A stretch of 64,000 bases of DNA from Lepus europaeus (GCF_033115175.1 NC_084830.1:44771409-44835408), one strand, 5' to 3'. Numbered from the stretch's first letter, positions 23,579 to 35,246 are shown. The notes: generated from the sequence alone by a model not told the origin. Program-made: numbers and translations.

Positions 23579-24344
23579 GCAGAATTTCTTAATTTGGGAG
23601 CATACTGATGTTTTGCGATGGGACTTTATTTTGGAGAGGGCTGTGGATACTGTTGGCTGTTGTAACCCCTCATCCTGCCAAGATGTAAGTTACCTCCACA
23701 TTATTACTCCATCATCCCTCCTGTATTAAGAGCTACTTAATCAGGAAAGTGTTCTAAGGTGTTGATGTTTACATATCTGGACTCTGGTGTGTCCAAGTGA
23801 TTTGAAATATTTGAAACCTGTGGTAAGAGCTGCTTCGTCTCGCTACCGGTCAGACTGTGCTCACATTTTCCACAGTTAAGGATACCGTTTGCAGACCCCA
23901 AGGTACCATTTCTTCACAATTTCCGTTGCATGACTTCGCAGGCATTTTGGAATGATGGTTTTTGGAAAATGTGATTTCTAAGATCACTTGGCTTTTATCT
24001 TTTTATGTTCTTTTTGTCCAGTTGTTTGAGAAGAGTTTAACATTCAAAGAAAGGGAGTTTAAAGCTAGTAAAAAGGAAGTGTTTTTCTGGCCCGGGCCAG
24101 CTGGGATTTGAATGCCCTTGAACTGCCGCAGAGTCAGAAAATACCACTGGCCAAGAGGATCTGGGAAGGTACAGGGTGGCATTGTGAAGCAGTCTTTGCT
24201 CATTGGACGGTAATGTGCTTGGCTGGGTAGCTGTCATGTGCAGGGGCTTGCAGGAAATTTCAAGCCCCTTAGATTACTCCATACGTGTACTGAACTGTTA
24301 GATGTAGGGATAGAAGCCCAAAAGAAGTAAGATGTGGCATGTGT
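23579..24344. other. Intergenic, nothing recognised
   Basis: No exon or RNA gene seen between the RPL30 and MATN2 3' ends in this part. Confidence 0.5.
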
Positions 24345-24673
24345 AGGGGCCAGCGCTGTAGCGCAGTGGGTTGAAACCCCAGCCTGAAGCACCAGCATCG
24401 CATATGGGCTCCAGCTCGAGTCCTGACTGCTCCACTTCCGATTCTGCTCTCTGCTATGGCCTGGAAAAGCAATAGTTGATGGCCCAAGCGCTTGGGGCCC
24501 TGCACCCACATGAGAGACCCAGAGGAAACTCCTGCCTCCAGACTTTGGCTCGGCTCAGCTCCAGCTGTTGCAGCAATTTGGGGAGTGAACCAGCGGATAG
24601 AAGACCTCTCTCTCTGTCTTACCTTCTCATTGTCTGTAACTCTACCTCTCAAATAAACAAAAATCTTAAAAAA
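24345..24673 (+). repeat. CSINE
   Basis: Head GGGGCCAGCGCTGTAGCGCA, tail CTCAAATAAACAAAAATC. Confidence 0.88.
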
Positions 24674-25703
24674 TCATATGGAGTCCATATGGGATGGTAG
24701 CTGGGGCAAAAGGCTTATAGAGAAGCAACCGAGTTTTAGGCCGGACATAAATGTAGTTAGTGGTCATCTAGAAGATGTTCACCTGTGGCATAGAAAAGTT
24801 TTCTCCATGATCTTGCAGCTGCCAGCTACTACTTCTCAGACTTCTGCCCTGTGTCGGCAGTGCCATCTGGTTTCCGTGCCCCACACACCCCTGTTCCTTG
24901 TACATACCAAATCCCTGTGAGTGGCCTTAGAACCCTTTTTATGTCGTTAATTGCCTCTGTCTCAATAAATTAAGGTCCCAGAGCATAGTGATTGAAATAT
25001 TCAATTTTGTCACTTATCAAAATTAAATACTTAACTCTCTTGTTGATAGGCTTCTAGCCATATAGTCCAGAATTTTATCTGCATCTTCATAGTTCTTCAA
25101 CACCTTGTGCATTTACCATTATTTAATTTACTACTTCCGACCTGTTGGTTTCAAAGGATAATTGAGGGATGGCAATCTGCCAAAGTACAGAAGCCAAAGC
25201 ATCCTATCCTTTCATTCAGCTTACGTGTAACTAAAGTACCTTCTTTGTGTCAGGTGCTCTTGGCTGCCAAAGAAAAAAACGGTAGCTACTGGTGAGCATT
25301 TAAAATGTCTGAGACACTTAGTAAGCAGTGTGTACAGGCTGGCTCATCTAATCCTCTTGACAACCGAATCAGAGAGAACCATTAGCCCCATTCTACAGAT
25401 GAAATCAAGGCATGGAGAAGTCACAATATGTGAAGATGGAATGCAGTTCTGCGTTGTGATTCCCATGCCTTGGTTTCACCTGTAAACAAAGCTAGCAAAA
25501 ACAAGGAAAATGGGGAAATATTTCAAATTTTAGATCATCTTCAAATTCAAAATCTTGGAATAATCAAAGTTTTGATGGTGGAAGCTTTTGTTTCCCAGAA
25601 ATCACCTCCCCAGGTTGGAAAAATCTAGTTAGTAAATAATGATGAAATGTAATCAATGGTTTGAAAAAACTGTTGGGTGCGGGGCAGGTTGTAGTCTTCA
25701 CTG
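24674..25703. other. Intergenic with a possible MIR remnant
   Basis: No coding exon. 25376-25450 (cccattctacagatgaaatc, then catggagaagtcac) resembles the reverse of a MIR, too diverged to delimit. Confidence 0.4.
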
Positions 25704-25717
25704 CCACTAGAGGGCGC
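25704..25717 (+). promoter_or_regulatory. CTCF-core motif between convergent genes
   Basis: CCACTAGAGGGCGC fits the CTCF core consensus CCASYAGRKGGCRS at every position. It lies 4.5 kb after the RPL30 end and about 1.1 kb beyond the MATN2 end, outside any SINE I can recognise. Occupancy cannot be judged from sequence. Confidence 0.6.
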
Positions 25718-26206
25718 CGGAACACAAGTGAAGTCGGGTTGAGCCAGCTGAGAACAATGCCTGACCTACCATAACCCAGATCAACACTTCCTGATGAAAA
25801 CCTGGACTTTCAGGGCCAGAGGCATTACCTACATAGAAACAAAGCTCAAGGTCTACTACTGAGTGATACTTTCATGCCTGAAAACAATCATTTTCAGATG
25901 ACTGTTCATGGGGAGGGCATTCCAATGGAAAACACTCGTCTTGAAATATTTAAATATGAACTTATTCAAGGAAGGTGTTTCGTGTGTAAAACCTCTCTTG
26001 GGCCCTAAAACATCTTTGTTTCTTACTGAAGCTGCCACTAAACTGTTTCTTCTTCCAAGTGCCTTGAGTTGATACAGTTGATGTCCCGTCTGTTCCTATT
26101 CCCACTTTTTTATTTTCCCACTTGGAGTGTATATTCTTCCAGAGTATTTCTTGGACTTAAATATACATATTTATGTAACTGAACAACCAATTGTGTGGTT
26201 TTTAGT

Positions 26207-26521
26207 TTTAAAGATTTATTTATTTGAAAAGCAGAGTCACAGAGAGGCAGAGGCAGAGAGAGGTTCTCCATCCAGTGGTTCGCTCCCCAAATGGCTGCAA
26301 CAGCCAGAGCTGGGCCTATCTGAATCCAGGACCCAGGAGCCACCTCTGGGTCTCCCACGTGGGTGCAGGGGCCGGAGGACTCAGACCATCATCTACTGCT
26401 TTCCCAGGCCCTAGCAGAGAGCTGGACCTGAAGTAGAACAGCCAGGACTGGAACCGGCACCCTTATGGGATGCCGGCACTGCAGGCAGCAGCCTTAACCT
26501 AATACGCCACAGCACCGGCCT
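26207..26521 (-). repeat. CSINE, reverse
   Basis: AAAGATTTATTTATTTGAAA to ACGCCACAGCACCGGCC. Confidence 0.88.
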
Positions 26522-26854
26522 CTAATGGTGTGTTTTAAAAGTACAGAAATGGTATAATGCTAAACATTTTGTCATTAGCTTAAAAAATTAGTTTATTAAG
26601 GCAGAGCAACAGAGCTCTCATCCACTGATTCTCACGTATACATATCTTGGACTTAAAGCTAAACTAAGAATTGTACACAGAATACCATTTGTTGAGGTGA
26701 ATTTTAATATTGTATAAAAAAATCAAACTTGTTACACATGTACATATGCCCTTTGATTTTATGCATAAATCCATATACATATATCAAGGTAAAGTCCAAT
26801 ACAAAAAAACCAGCATGTCCTATGGCCAGTGTTCACAGAAGTCAGACTGCAAAC

Positions 26855-26860
26855 TTTATT
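26855..26860 (-). terminator. MATN2 poly(A) signal (candidate)
   Basis: The first AATAAA on the minus strand after the stop codon, about 340 nt downstream, followed by a T and GT rich stretch at 26795-26815. Implies a 3' UTR of roughly 27200-26836. A second AATAAA at 26591-26596 could serve a longer form. Confidence 0.6.
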
Positions 26861-27200
26861 TTATAGTCAAATGAGATTGCAACACTAAGGCAGCACGAGG
26901 CTGAAGCAAATCATGTCCACAGCACATTACAAATGCCTTGTATAGCTTATTTACTCTCCCTTGGTAAACTCATCTTAGAACTCTCAAAGATAGTTTTCTA
27001 AATAAGTTTACACAAGTCCGTGTCTCCCGTTTGTCTCTGTTCTGTAGCAAACCAGCTTTCTCAGAACTGGCTATGTTGGCTTTGTTTTTTATGCTTTGCT
27101 TTGTTACAGACTTAACAATAGCCTGAGCTCTGGGGCTCTGAACTATTTTCCTTGGGACCCTCGATGCATGACATGCAAACAGATAGTTCATTTCTCGTCT

Positions 27201-27256
27201 TCATCTGTATCTCAGGCGGTTCTCCAAGGCTTCCATTCTCTGTGTCATTTCTTCCA
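27201..27256 (-). CDS. MATN2: MATN2 last coding exon (coiled-coil end)
   Basis: Encodes EEMTQRMEALENRLRYR then TGA (27203-27201), identical to the human C terminus as I remember it. Heptad spacing of M, M, L and L continues the trimerising coiled coil. The exon starts TGGAAGAAATG immediately after ATTTAC; there is no AG at the boundary because the intron is of AT-AC type. Confidence 0.95.
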
Positions 27257-27507
27257 GTAAATCTCAAGTTAAGGAAGAAGAATCTGGATTGCCTACTTTT
27301 ATTTATATTCAATTGCACCTTGATTTATTTACATAAAAATCTGAATCCTGAAAAATAAAAGGCACTCCCCCCCACCATTTCTGCTACAAATTTTAAACCC
27401 TTGACTTGTAGTTTATAGTAGCTCATTTGACTTGCTATCTAAACAAACATATATCAGGTTAAATGCTTGTTGACATTATCAAAGCCAGAGAGCTAAATTT
27501 GAATTTG

Positions 27508-27826
27508 TCTTTATAAAAAATTTATCTGAAAGGCAGAGTTATATAGAGAGGGGGAGACAGAGAAAGATCTTCCATCTGCTGGTTCACTCCCCAAATAGCC
27601 TCAATGGCCAGGGATGGGCCAGGCCAAAGCCAGGCGCCTGGAGCTTCATCTGGGTCTCCCACATGGGTGCAAGGGCCCAGACACTTGTACCATCTTCTGC
27701 TGCTTTCCCAGGCACATGATCAGGGAGCTGGATCTGAAGTGGAGCAGCCAGGACGGGAACTGACACCCACATGGGAGGCTGCTGTCGCACGTGGTGGCTT
27801 AGCCCACTGCACCATAAATGTTGCAG
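27508..27826 (-). repeat. CSINE inside the U12 intron
   Basis: AAAAATTTATCTGAAAGGCA to CCCACTGCACCATAAATG. Same orientation as MATN2. It starts about 230 nt upstream of the branch site and leaves it intact. Contains CTTCCATCTGCTGG (27569-27582). Confidence 0.85.
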
Positions 27827-27999
27827 ACCTCCATTAAATTTTTTTTTTTACTTCACTTACACCCTCTTGCTTGTAAATGAGTTTGCCATAGCCCACGCCT
27901 GGCAGCCAGAACTGACAATGCTGAGAACGTAGTGAAGAGGCGAAGATGACATGAGCAGGCCTCAGAAAGCAAGACACAAATAAAGGCAGAGAGAAGGGA

Positions 28000-29100
28000 G
28001 ATGAGGAGCTTTCACCTCTGACGCGGGGAGGCCAAAGGGTAGCAGCCTGGAGGAACTCCGACCCATGTTCTTCCATATGTGATTTCTCTGGTCTCTCCTG
28101 AAGTTGATCTTCAGAAGTGGGGTGGCAGAAAGGGAAGGCAAACAGAGCATTGTCTGTAAACTCCTACAGACCCCACCCCCATCAGCTCCTTGTCACAGCA
28201 GCAGGGCCCAGATTCATCCTCTCCTACCCACTGGTAAACAGATGATTTTGCTTGACTTAGGGGCGCAGGCTTCCAGTTTTCAGGAAGGAGGTGGCTCTGA
28301 GCGGTTCTTTATCCTACAAAGCACTGGCACAGAGGTAGTTACCGCTAAGCCACGTGCCCACAGACTAGCTGATGCGCGCTGAGACAGCCATCGGGCCAGC
28401 TCTGGTAAGCTCTAGTAAGCTTACTGTAATTCTGACTTCTCAGTAGTTGGCAGGGCGTCCCGTGTTTAAAAGCACTGGATTCTAATTTCTCTATTGTCCC
28501 AAAGTAGGCCTTCTATTTGTGCTATTATTTTAATGAATCATTGGATCCTGCTGTTCCCTGGGTAGAACGCTTCATCTCTTAGAGTGCTGATTGAAAAGAT
28601 CTCTGTGGCCAAAAAAAGAAAAAAGAATCCCCTCCTTCCCGGCTTCCACTCCCCCAGGCCTCCAGGAACTACACAACTGAATCCAAGTGTGGCCTCGGTC
28701 TGACTTGGGGCTAAAGGAAAGGCCCCGTGTTCAGAACAAGTTGAAAACCTCTGGAACATTCTTTGCCTTACCACACCGTGCCTTTGAGGCACTTCAGCCT
28801 GGGCCTGTCTCCTCCCCACCCCCCATCCTCCCAGCCCAGAGCGAGCTAGGTCTGGCTGTGTGTGCATTCTGCATGCGACTGCCTGCCCAGCCTTCCTGCT
28901 GAGCCCCCAGGAACAGCCCTTCAGCCTGACCTGCCCTTGCCTCAACCACCCAACAGGTGGCTGGATGAAGACAAAAGCCTTCCCCAGAGTCCACTGTTCT
29001 TGACTCCACGGGAATGCCTTCATTTGCTAATACCCACATACAGGATGGTGAGGTATTGAGCCTATTCTCTGTGTTCCACACAGAGACATGCTAGCAGCAA
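28000..29100. other. MATN2 U12 intron, non-repeat part
   Basis: Unique-looking sequence; open frames here have no splice-site support and were not called. Confidence 0.5.
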
Positions 29101-29107
29101 AGGATAT

Positions 29108-29206
29108 GGCGCTGTGTTAATTTTCTTACTTCTTCGTTCGCAAGGTTCTGGAACATGATCAGGTTTTCACATTTGCACTGCTCGTGTTTTTCTTCCAGAG
29201 GGCTTC
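29108..29206 (-). CDS. MATN2: MATN2 exon: Cys motif and coiled-coil start
   Basis: Encodes [20 protein letters not shown] and on through [12 protein letters not shown]. The CKC cysteines just before the coiled coil form the interchain disulfides of matrilins, and the I/L/V heptads follow. Acceptor TTTCTCAG (29207); the 5' splice site after CGCC is ATATCCTT. GAAGAAGTAAGA inside the exon is a cryptic GT donor whose use would break the frame. Confidence 0.95.
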
Positions 29207-29574
29207 CTGAGAAAGCAGACGGAAAGTGTTCACCTCTCATGGCCCAGACCTCCCCGGCGCATAACAACAGGGCTGAATCAGGAAACCATAAGGAAAAGAA
29301 GGGCTCAGCTCTTTGCACATAGCCAGGCCGGGCCGAGGAAATCCCAGGAGAGGCTCTGTGTGCTGTGTGCTCCTGACACTGACAGAGGCCTCCGCGTGCC
29401 TTAGTGGGGAAGACCACGCCAGTTTCTCTTAGTTTATTTATTTAGTTTTTGGTTCTCATTTTTCTTCAGTCCTTTCTCCTCTTTGCCTTGACCCTGTTTC
29501 CTGCTTCCTTCTGTGTTGGCAAGCTGGAAGGCTGGTATCAAGCAATCTGATAAGAACACTGTACTTGGAATTAC

Positions 29575-29709
29575 CTGGAGATTTTGTTGAATGGAAATGT
29601 TTTTGAGTTGTCCGTGACAGACTGTCTTCTTCAAACAGGTACCTATGCTGCACTGCAAAATTAGAACAGGAAAGGAGGTCTCGGATATTTATGGTGACTG
29701 GCTCAGATT
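29575..29709 (-). CDS. MATN2: MATN2 unique-region exon with internal acceptor
   Basis: Encodes [18 protein letters not shown], then [17 protein letters not shown] and KHFHSTKSP. Acceptor CTCCTTACAG, donor GTAATT. Inside the exon a pyrimidine-rich stretch ends TTTTGCAG at 29653; splicing there would remove exactly 57 nt (29653-29709), 19 residues, in frame. Matrilin-2 is known to have isoforms differing by 19 residues in this region. Confidence 0.94.
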
Positions 29710-29793
29710 CTGTAAGGAGAAAGAAACTGAAGTCAAACCTGCTTTATAAAAAACATGTACACATTTGCACTTTACTTGAAAGATAGAAAGAGA

Positions 29794-30126
29794 GGGCCAG
29801 CGCTGTGGCATGGCAGGTGAAGTCACCATCTGCAGTGCTGGCATCCCATATGGGCATCAACTCAAGTCCCAGCTGTTCCACTTCCAATCCAGCTCCCTGC
29901 TGATGTGTCTGGGAAAGCAGTGGAAGATGGCCCAAATGCTTGGGCCCCTGTACCCATGTGGGCGACCCGAATGAAACTCCAGGCCCCTTGCTTCAGATCA
30001 GCTCAGCTCTGGCCGCATTTGAGGAGTTACCCAGCAGATGGAACACCTCTCTCCCTTTCTCTCTCTCTCTCTCTGCCTCTGCCTCTCTGTAACTCTGCCT
30101 TTCAAATAAATAAATAGATATTTAAA
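29794..30126 (+). repeat. CSINE in MATN2 intron
   Basis: Head GAGGGCCAGCGCTGTGGCAT, tail TTTCAAATAAATAAATAG. Antisense to MATN2. Confidence 0.88.
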
Positions 30127-30362
30127 GGGGGGGGGCATGAGAGAGAGTCTATCATTGGTTTACTTCCCAAATGTCCACAATAGTTGAGTTTGAGCAAGAT
30201 AAAGCCCAGGGCCCACAACTCAGTCTGGGTCTCCCTCATGGGTGGCAGGGACCCACATCCTTGCACATCCGCAGGAAGCTGGACCGGAAGTGGAGCCAGG
30301 ACCAGGACTTGAACAGGCACTCTGATATGGGATGTGGGTTTCAAATGCTCATCCCACCCTTA
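30127..30362 (-). repeat. Older CSINE-like element, reverse
   Basis: Body phrases tctgggtctccctcatgggt and gaagctggaccggaagtgga; the tail is replaced by a G run joined to the preceding SINE. Confidence 0.6.
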
Positions 30363-30666
30363 ACTCTTCCGGGGTTGCAGAACAGCCATCAGCACAGCAA
30401 GGTACTTGGTCTTCTTAGGACTTGGTACACTTGGTACAGAGCTTTACTCTGGGATATGCTACGGCAAAGAGACTGTCACAGAGCTGCCAGTCACCAACCA
30501 CAGCTCAAAGTAAGGGTCAGGGAATCCTATCTGATGGAGGGAGAAGGCTCCAATGAACATCATTTAAATCTTACTTACTTTCACTTCTTTCCCACTCTCA
30601 CCTGGAGAGAAGCCACGGTGGAGGCACCCATGGAAGATTCTGGAAACACTGCTTTCTAAAATTTAC

Positions 30667-30738
30667 CTGTTGGCTGGTGACCCCTCTTTGGTGGATTCCC
30701 TGCCGGGGAGTCTTGTCTTCCATCAGCGTCTTCTAGAG
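30667..30738 (-). CDS. MATN2: MATN2 unique-region exon, 72 nt
   Basis: Encodes [20 protein letters not shown] then QPT, matching human [20 protein letters not shown] with several changes. This is the least conserved coding segment in the window. Acceptor TGTTCAG, donor GTAAAT, phase 1 at both ends. Confidence 0.92.
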
Positions 30739-31667
30739 CTGAACAGAAACAGATGACCAAGAGGAGTGACAGTTGTCCACGTGTACGCACGTGAGCTTCA
30801 GGAAGCAGGTCCCAGACCAACTCCCTGGCTGCCTGCCATAAACCAGGGATCTACAGTTTTATTTGGCGCCACCAAAAGTGCAAAGCAATCGGCTGCTATG
30901 CTATCTACGACCTCACGAGGGCAGTTGTCTGCAGGAAGAGAACCAGGGCCCCTTAAGTACATGAACTTGTTTTAAGACTCTTCTCCCGCAAAGGTCATGT
31001 CAGAAAGTAGGGCAGAAAGAAAGCTGAGGGTCTGGAAGCATCATGTCGCAATGGCAGCAGCTCCGTGAGGCATCCCAGCAGCCAAGAGGCCAAGCAGGAT
31101 GTACTCAAAGGACTAACCGGTCCTGCCTCTCTGGTTCCCCTTCATCCTGGAATTCTTTGCTCTGGAAGAGTGAGACCCATGGCTTAGACTGGCTTTTACT
31201 GGTGACTGAACCTGGACATGAGTCGAAGGAAAAATAGGCAGAGCTGCTGTGTGGAAGCACACCCCGCGCTGCTCGTTAGCAGCCTGGGGAACAGTGCGCA
31301 TGGCACCCCTGCACGTCAACTGGTGGTCTGCAGTCCGCACAGGGAGGCGCGCCTTACACTCTCAGTGGTGGCCTTGCAAGGACTGCCATCCCCTTCCACT
31401 CCAATACGGGCCTTCCTGCAGCCGCCTCTCAGCTCTGCTGATTCAGCTTCTGATGGGTTCCTAGTTACATGGCCATCTCTGTGGCGTTCCAGGGAGGAGT
31501 CAGCACACCGGCACTGCACCTAGCGCGCCAGCAGCGGTAGCCTTTGTCCCCTGCTCTGTCCCCACTTCCCCCTTGTAATGCCTGGTTTTCCAGGTATCAC
31601 TGGCCCTGCCCACGGGGGAGGCGCTTTTCTGAGCACTCTGGAGGAGTGTGCTGAGAATCTACGCTAC

Positions 31668-31820
31668 CTTCACAGATGCCCATCTTCAGTTTCTCGCTTA
31701 TCTCGTTCATCGTGCTGAAGTCTTCGGCGTAGAAGAGATGCTTGTCTGTGGGCTCAGAGGCGATCTCTTGTAGTTCCTCCTCTATGGCTTTCCCCACCCC
31801 AACAGCATACATGGTGATAC
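31668..31820 (-). CDS. MATN2: MATN2 VWA2 domain, second exon
   Basis: Encodes [40 protein letters not shown] and [10 protein letters not shown], the last strand and helix of the von Willebrand A fold. Acceptor CACCGTAG, donor GTAGCG. Gly codon split with the preceding exon. Confidence 0.95.
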
Positions 31821-32888
31821 CTACGGTGCAGAGAACATTCAGAACAAGGCGGACAGAGCTGTGTGTCCTGCTCCCAAAGCAGCCAGATACTAAGTGGTGT
31901 GATGTGAGGGGTACAAATGAATGCTCCTTTAAATTTTTTTTTTTTTTTGGTCATTTTTATTTTAAGCAAAACAGAGGGATCTAAGGGAGAGGGGAGGCAT
32001 CTGGGAGAAGCAAGGGAGCTAAACCACCGCCCTGTTGTTCAGCCCTGGGCAGGGTTAGCTCACAGCTCATCAACATTTCCCTGACTTAGCTTTCTGGACA
32101 AGAGGGAAAGAATGCTCTCTTACGGCTTACGCAGGAGACTCTTCTGAAGTCTGTGAAGCAGGTGCGTCTGTGCCCTTGTAACTTAACTTCCTTTCTACTT
32201 CTCAAAGGCACAGGAAGGGCATCCTCATGACCCAAGACAAGGGAAGCTGCCTGCTGTCCACCTCTCCTGGGAGGACACAGTCTTGGGGGGGATGCTGAGC
32301 TGCGAGGAGAACTTGCAGCCCCCTGGAGACCCCCACATCAGGAAAAGGAACTAACCTAGGCATTGACCTTAGATTTCCATGGGGATAAGACACAGCTCCA
32401 AGAGCTTTTCTAAAACAAATTGTTAGATTCCTCTGCTCCCACCTGCTCATTGGCTTCATCTGAAAGCAAAACACAGCATGAACTAAGTTCTGCTTGATTT
32501 CAACACTTTTCAGCACTGATATCTTATTCTGGCTAATTCATTAGACTACCTTTTTTTTTTTCCTCCCCCAATGCAAAAATGGCTCTGAGCCAAGGGCAAG
32601 GGTTATGCCTGGCTCTGAGTCTGTGTAAGGTCCACAGCCAAGTTCAGCATATTTGTGTGGGAGCCCAGAGACTTTACACACAACTTTCTAAAAAGGCTGC
32701 CTACTATTTTAAGATTGTGTTAACTACACAAAGGTAATTAAATACATTAGAAGTTGTAATCTCAGATAAATCCTGCTGCTTCAAGAACCAAATAAATATA
32801 CTACCTGTTTCTGTGTGATCTGTGGAAATCTGAATGGGGAAAGTGTCAGGCAGATTAATCTCAGCAAAACAAATAAAAGGGTTCACAG
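31821..32888. other. MATN2 VWA2 intron, right part
   Basis: No gene or clear repeat beyond a T run at 31929-31948. Confidence 0.5.
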
Positions 32889-33150
32889 GGATGCCTCCCT
32901 AATACTTTTTCCATGCTGGTTCACTCTCCAGATGGTTACAACACCCAGGGCTGGGCCAGGCTGAAGCCAGAAGCCTAGAACTCCATCTGGTCTCCTACGT
33001 GGGTGGCAGGGACCCAAGTATTTGCACCATCCCTGATGCCTCCCAGGGTGCACATTAGTAAGAAGCCGGATCAGAAGGAGAGCCAGGAACCGAAGCAGAA
33101 ACTCGGATGTGGGATGAGGGTTAACCGCTGTGCCAAACGCTTGCTCTCTG
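32889..33150 (-). repeat. Older CSINE-like element, reverse
   Basis: ccatgctggttcactctcca, then tacgtgggtggcagggaccc and aagaagccggatcagaagga; the tail is lost. Confidence 0.7.
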
Positions 33151-34309
33151 CCCAATACTCTGTGCGAGTGCAAGCCAGAGGCCCACGGGGTTGACGTGAC
33201 TAGCAGGCTGGTGTGGTGTGAACAGCCAGTTTGACAGTCCACTCCGATTACTCAGGGCAGCACACACCGTGTGGCCACCGCTGTCTGGGGCTAGGAACAA
33301 CATGAGTGAACAGTGAGGTAAACAACAGCAGGCAGCGCCTCCTTCACGGAGACAGCCTTGCTGTGTGCAGCAGCGTTCACCGCTGGACTGCAGTACTTTC
33401 AGCCCGCGTCCACTCATCTCTGGGTACTGGGCCCACATCTACTCTGTGCCAGGCCTGGTCCAGGCCCCGAGCTCGGGTGAGGCTGTGGTCCGTGCAGACA
33501 TTGTTGGGACCTGTAACAGCAGAGTGCCCCAACAAGCACTAAAGGAGGTGGCTTTGAGGCAAACTGCTCCACAGTCTCCAGTCTGCCCAGCCTCGCCAGA
33601 CACCATCGTAAGCCACCTCCACCACCCATCCTCGCCTCTGCACTTCCTTCCGCAGCCATTCGTGCCCCTCCCCCCACTTCACATCAGTACAGCTCAGGTC
33701 CCTCCTTGCACCATCCACGAGGCCAGGAGGAGCTCAGGGAACAGGCTCAACAGCCAGAGCCGAGTCACAACCTTCTCCGACAGTCTGCCTGTCTCAGAAG
33801 CTACCTTCTGCCTACCAGCACCGGCGTATTCTCTAGCCTGGGGCTACTGTGTTTTCAGAGTGTTCACGGGAAGCACTGGGTAGAAGAAAAAACCCACACG
33901 CATCCGCAACCATGCACACGTCTCAGTCAAGTTCCCACCAGGAACCTGTTTGTAACACGTTCTGGAAGTGGTTCTAAAGCAAGCAGCATTTGGGAACCTG
34001 TGTATTCGTCTGAGTTAAGGAGCCCGTGCGGTGGGTGGTTCTCTTCACGGGCAGTCACGCTCTGGCCAGGAAATCACAGTAGGTGATTTCATACCTGGTA
34101 TGGGCTGGGTACCCCAGCTTCCCAGGCTGCGAGCCTCGCTCATCCCTTGTGAGCGTAATTCCCGTCCAGCCCCATGCTAGGTGGTCATTTGGTAAACTGA
34201 GGGATGGAGATTGACGGGAGGCCTGTCTGTACCCTCCAAGAGTCTCACTCCTCTGGCCCGCTGCGCCCTCCCAGTGAGTTTAAGAAACCTGAGCTGCACC
34301 CCTTTTTAC
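33151..34309. other. MATN2 intron, nothing recognised
   Basis: Fairly GC-rich intron sequence next to the VWA2 exon. No splice-bounded coding segment. Confidence 0.5.
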
Positions 34310-34723
34310 CATTGGCCTTGGCCTTATTGGCCCACTCAGAGACGTCATCCTGAGCCCGTCCGTCGGTGAACACGATGGCCACTCGGGGTACCCGTGCGGA
34401 GAGAGGCCTGGCCCCTTCCAGTTGGGTGAAACTCCTTTCGAACATGTGTTTCAGGGCCTGCCCCGTCATGGAGCCCTTGCCCATGTATTTCATGTGGGCC
34501 ACAGCTTTCTTCATGTCTTTGGCCGTGCTGAAGCTCCTCAGCATAAACTCGGTGCGGACCTGCGTGGAGTACTGGAGCAGCCCCACCCTGGCCGCTTTGG
34601 GGGAGACTGCCAAGGAATCTATAATGGCCGTGAGGAACTGCTTCACAATCTCAAAATTGTCTTCTCCGAGGCTCTTGGATCCGTCGATCACAAAGACCAG
34701 GTCCAGCGGGCCCTCAGTGCATC
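34310..34723 (-). CDS. MATN2: MATN2 VWA2 domain, first exon
   Basis: 138 codons opening [20 protein letters not shown]. The metal-ion-dependent adhesion site is complete: DGSKS, the Thr in GSMTG and the Asp in FTDGR. Acceptor TTCCGCAG, donor GTAAAA. The splice joins EGF 10 directly to the domain through CKRCTEG. Confidence 0.96.
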
Positions 34724-34944
34724 CTGCGGAAACACAAAGACAGCTGACACGGCCACACGGTGACAACTCGTTCGTACCCAAGAGTGGAAGACAATTAGGC
34801 TTCAGTTAGAGGCACAGCGGCTTTGAGGAACCACTTTTGAGCTTCTTTAGAAAAAGCACAAGACAGAAGAGGAATTGGGAGGGTTACAAACAATAGTTTT
34901 TTTTTCCTCCCAATGAAACTAGGAGTCTCTGACATGATTTTATT

Positions 34945-35246
34945 TTTTAGATTTTTATTTATTTATTTTCATTTTTTTTAAAGATGGAGAGAGTGAGACA
35001 CAGCGCTTCCATCTGCTGGGTCCCTCTCTAAATACCCACAATCATCAGGGCTGGGCTAGTCAAGAGCCTGGAACTCAATGCATGTCTCCCACAGGGTGGC
35101 AGGGGCCCAAGCACTTGAGCCATTATCTGCCGCCTCCCTGGGTGTGCATCAGCAAGAAGCTATATTTGGAAGCGGAGTCAGGACTCACACCCAGGCACTC
35201 TGACATGGGATGCATGTCTTTCCTGCTGTGCCAATGCCTTCTCCTC
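34945..35246 (-). repeat. Older CSINE-like element, reverse
   Basis: TTTATTTATTTATTTTCATT start, cttccatctgctgggtccct, and a weak head near tgctgtgccaatgc. Confidence 0.72.

Larger units (their letters stand above)
27257..29107 (-). other. U12-type AT-AC intron of MATN2
   Basis: 5' splice site ATATCCTT (from 29107) is the perfect U12 AT-AC consensus. Branch site TTCCTTAAC (27276-27268) is also a perfect U12 match, and the branch A lies about 12 nt from the terminal AC (27258-27257). This is the only junction that restores the conserved QRLEEM reading frame. Length 1851 bp. It contains one reverse CSINE at 27508-27826. AT-AC introns at this position are a known feature of matrilin genes. Confidence 0.93.

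Noticed and set aside
29110-29125. GT donor GTAAGA inside the MATN2 coiled-coil exon
   Set aside because: It looks like a good donor, but its use loses conserved VRKLTQR codons and joins the last exon out of frame; the AT-AC site restores the exact human sequence.
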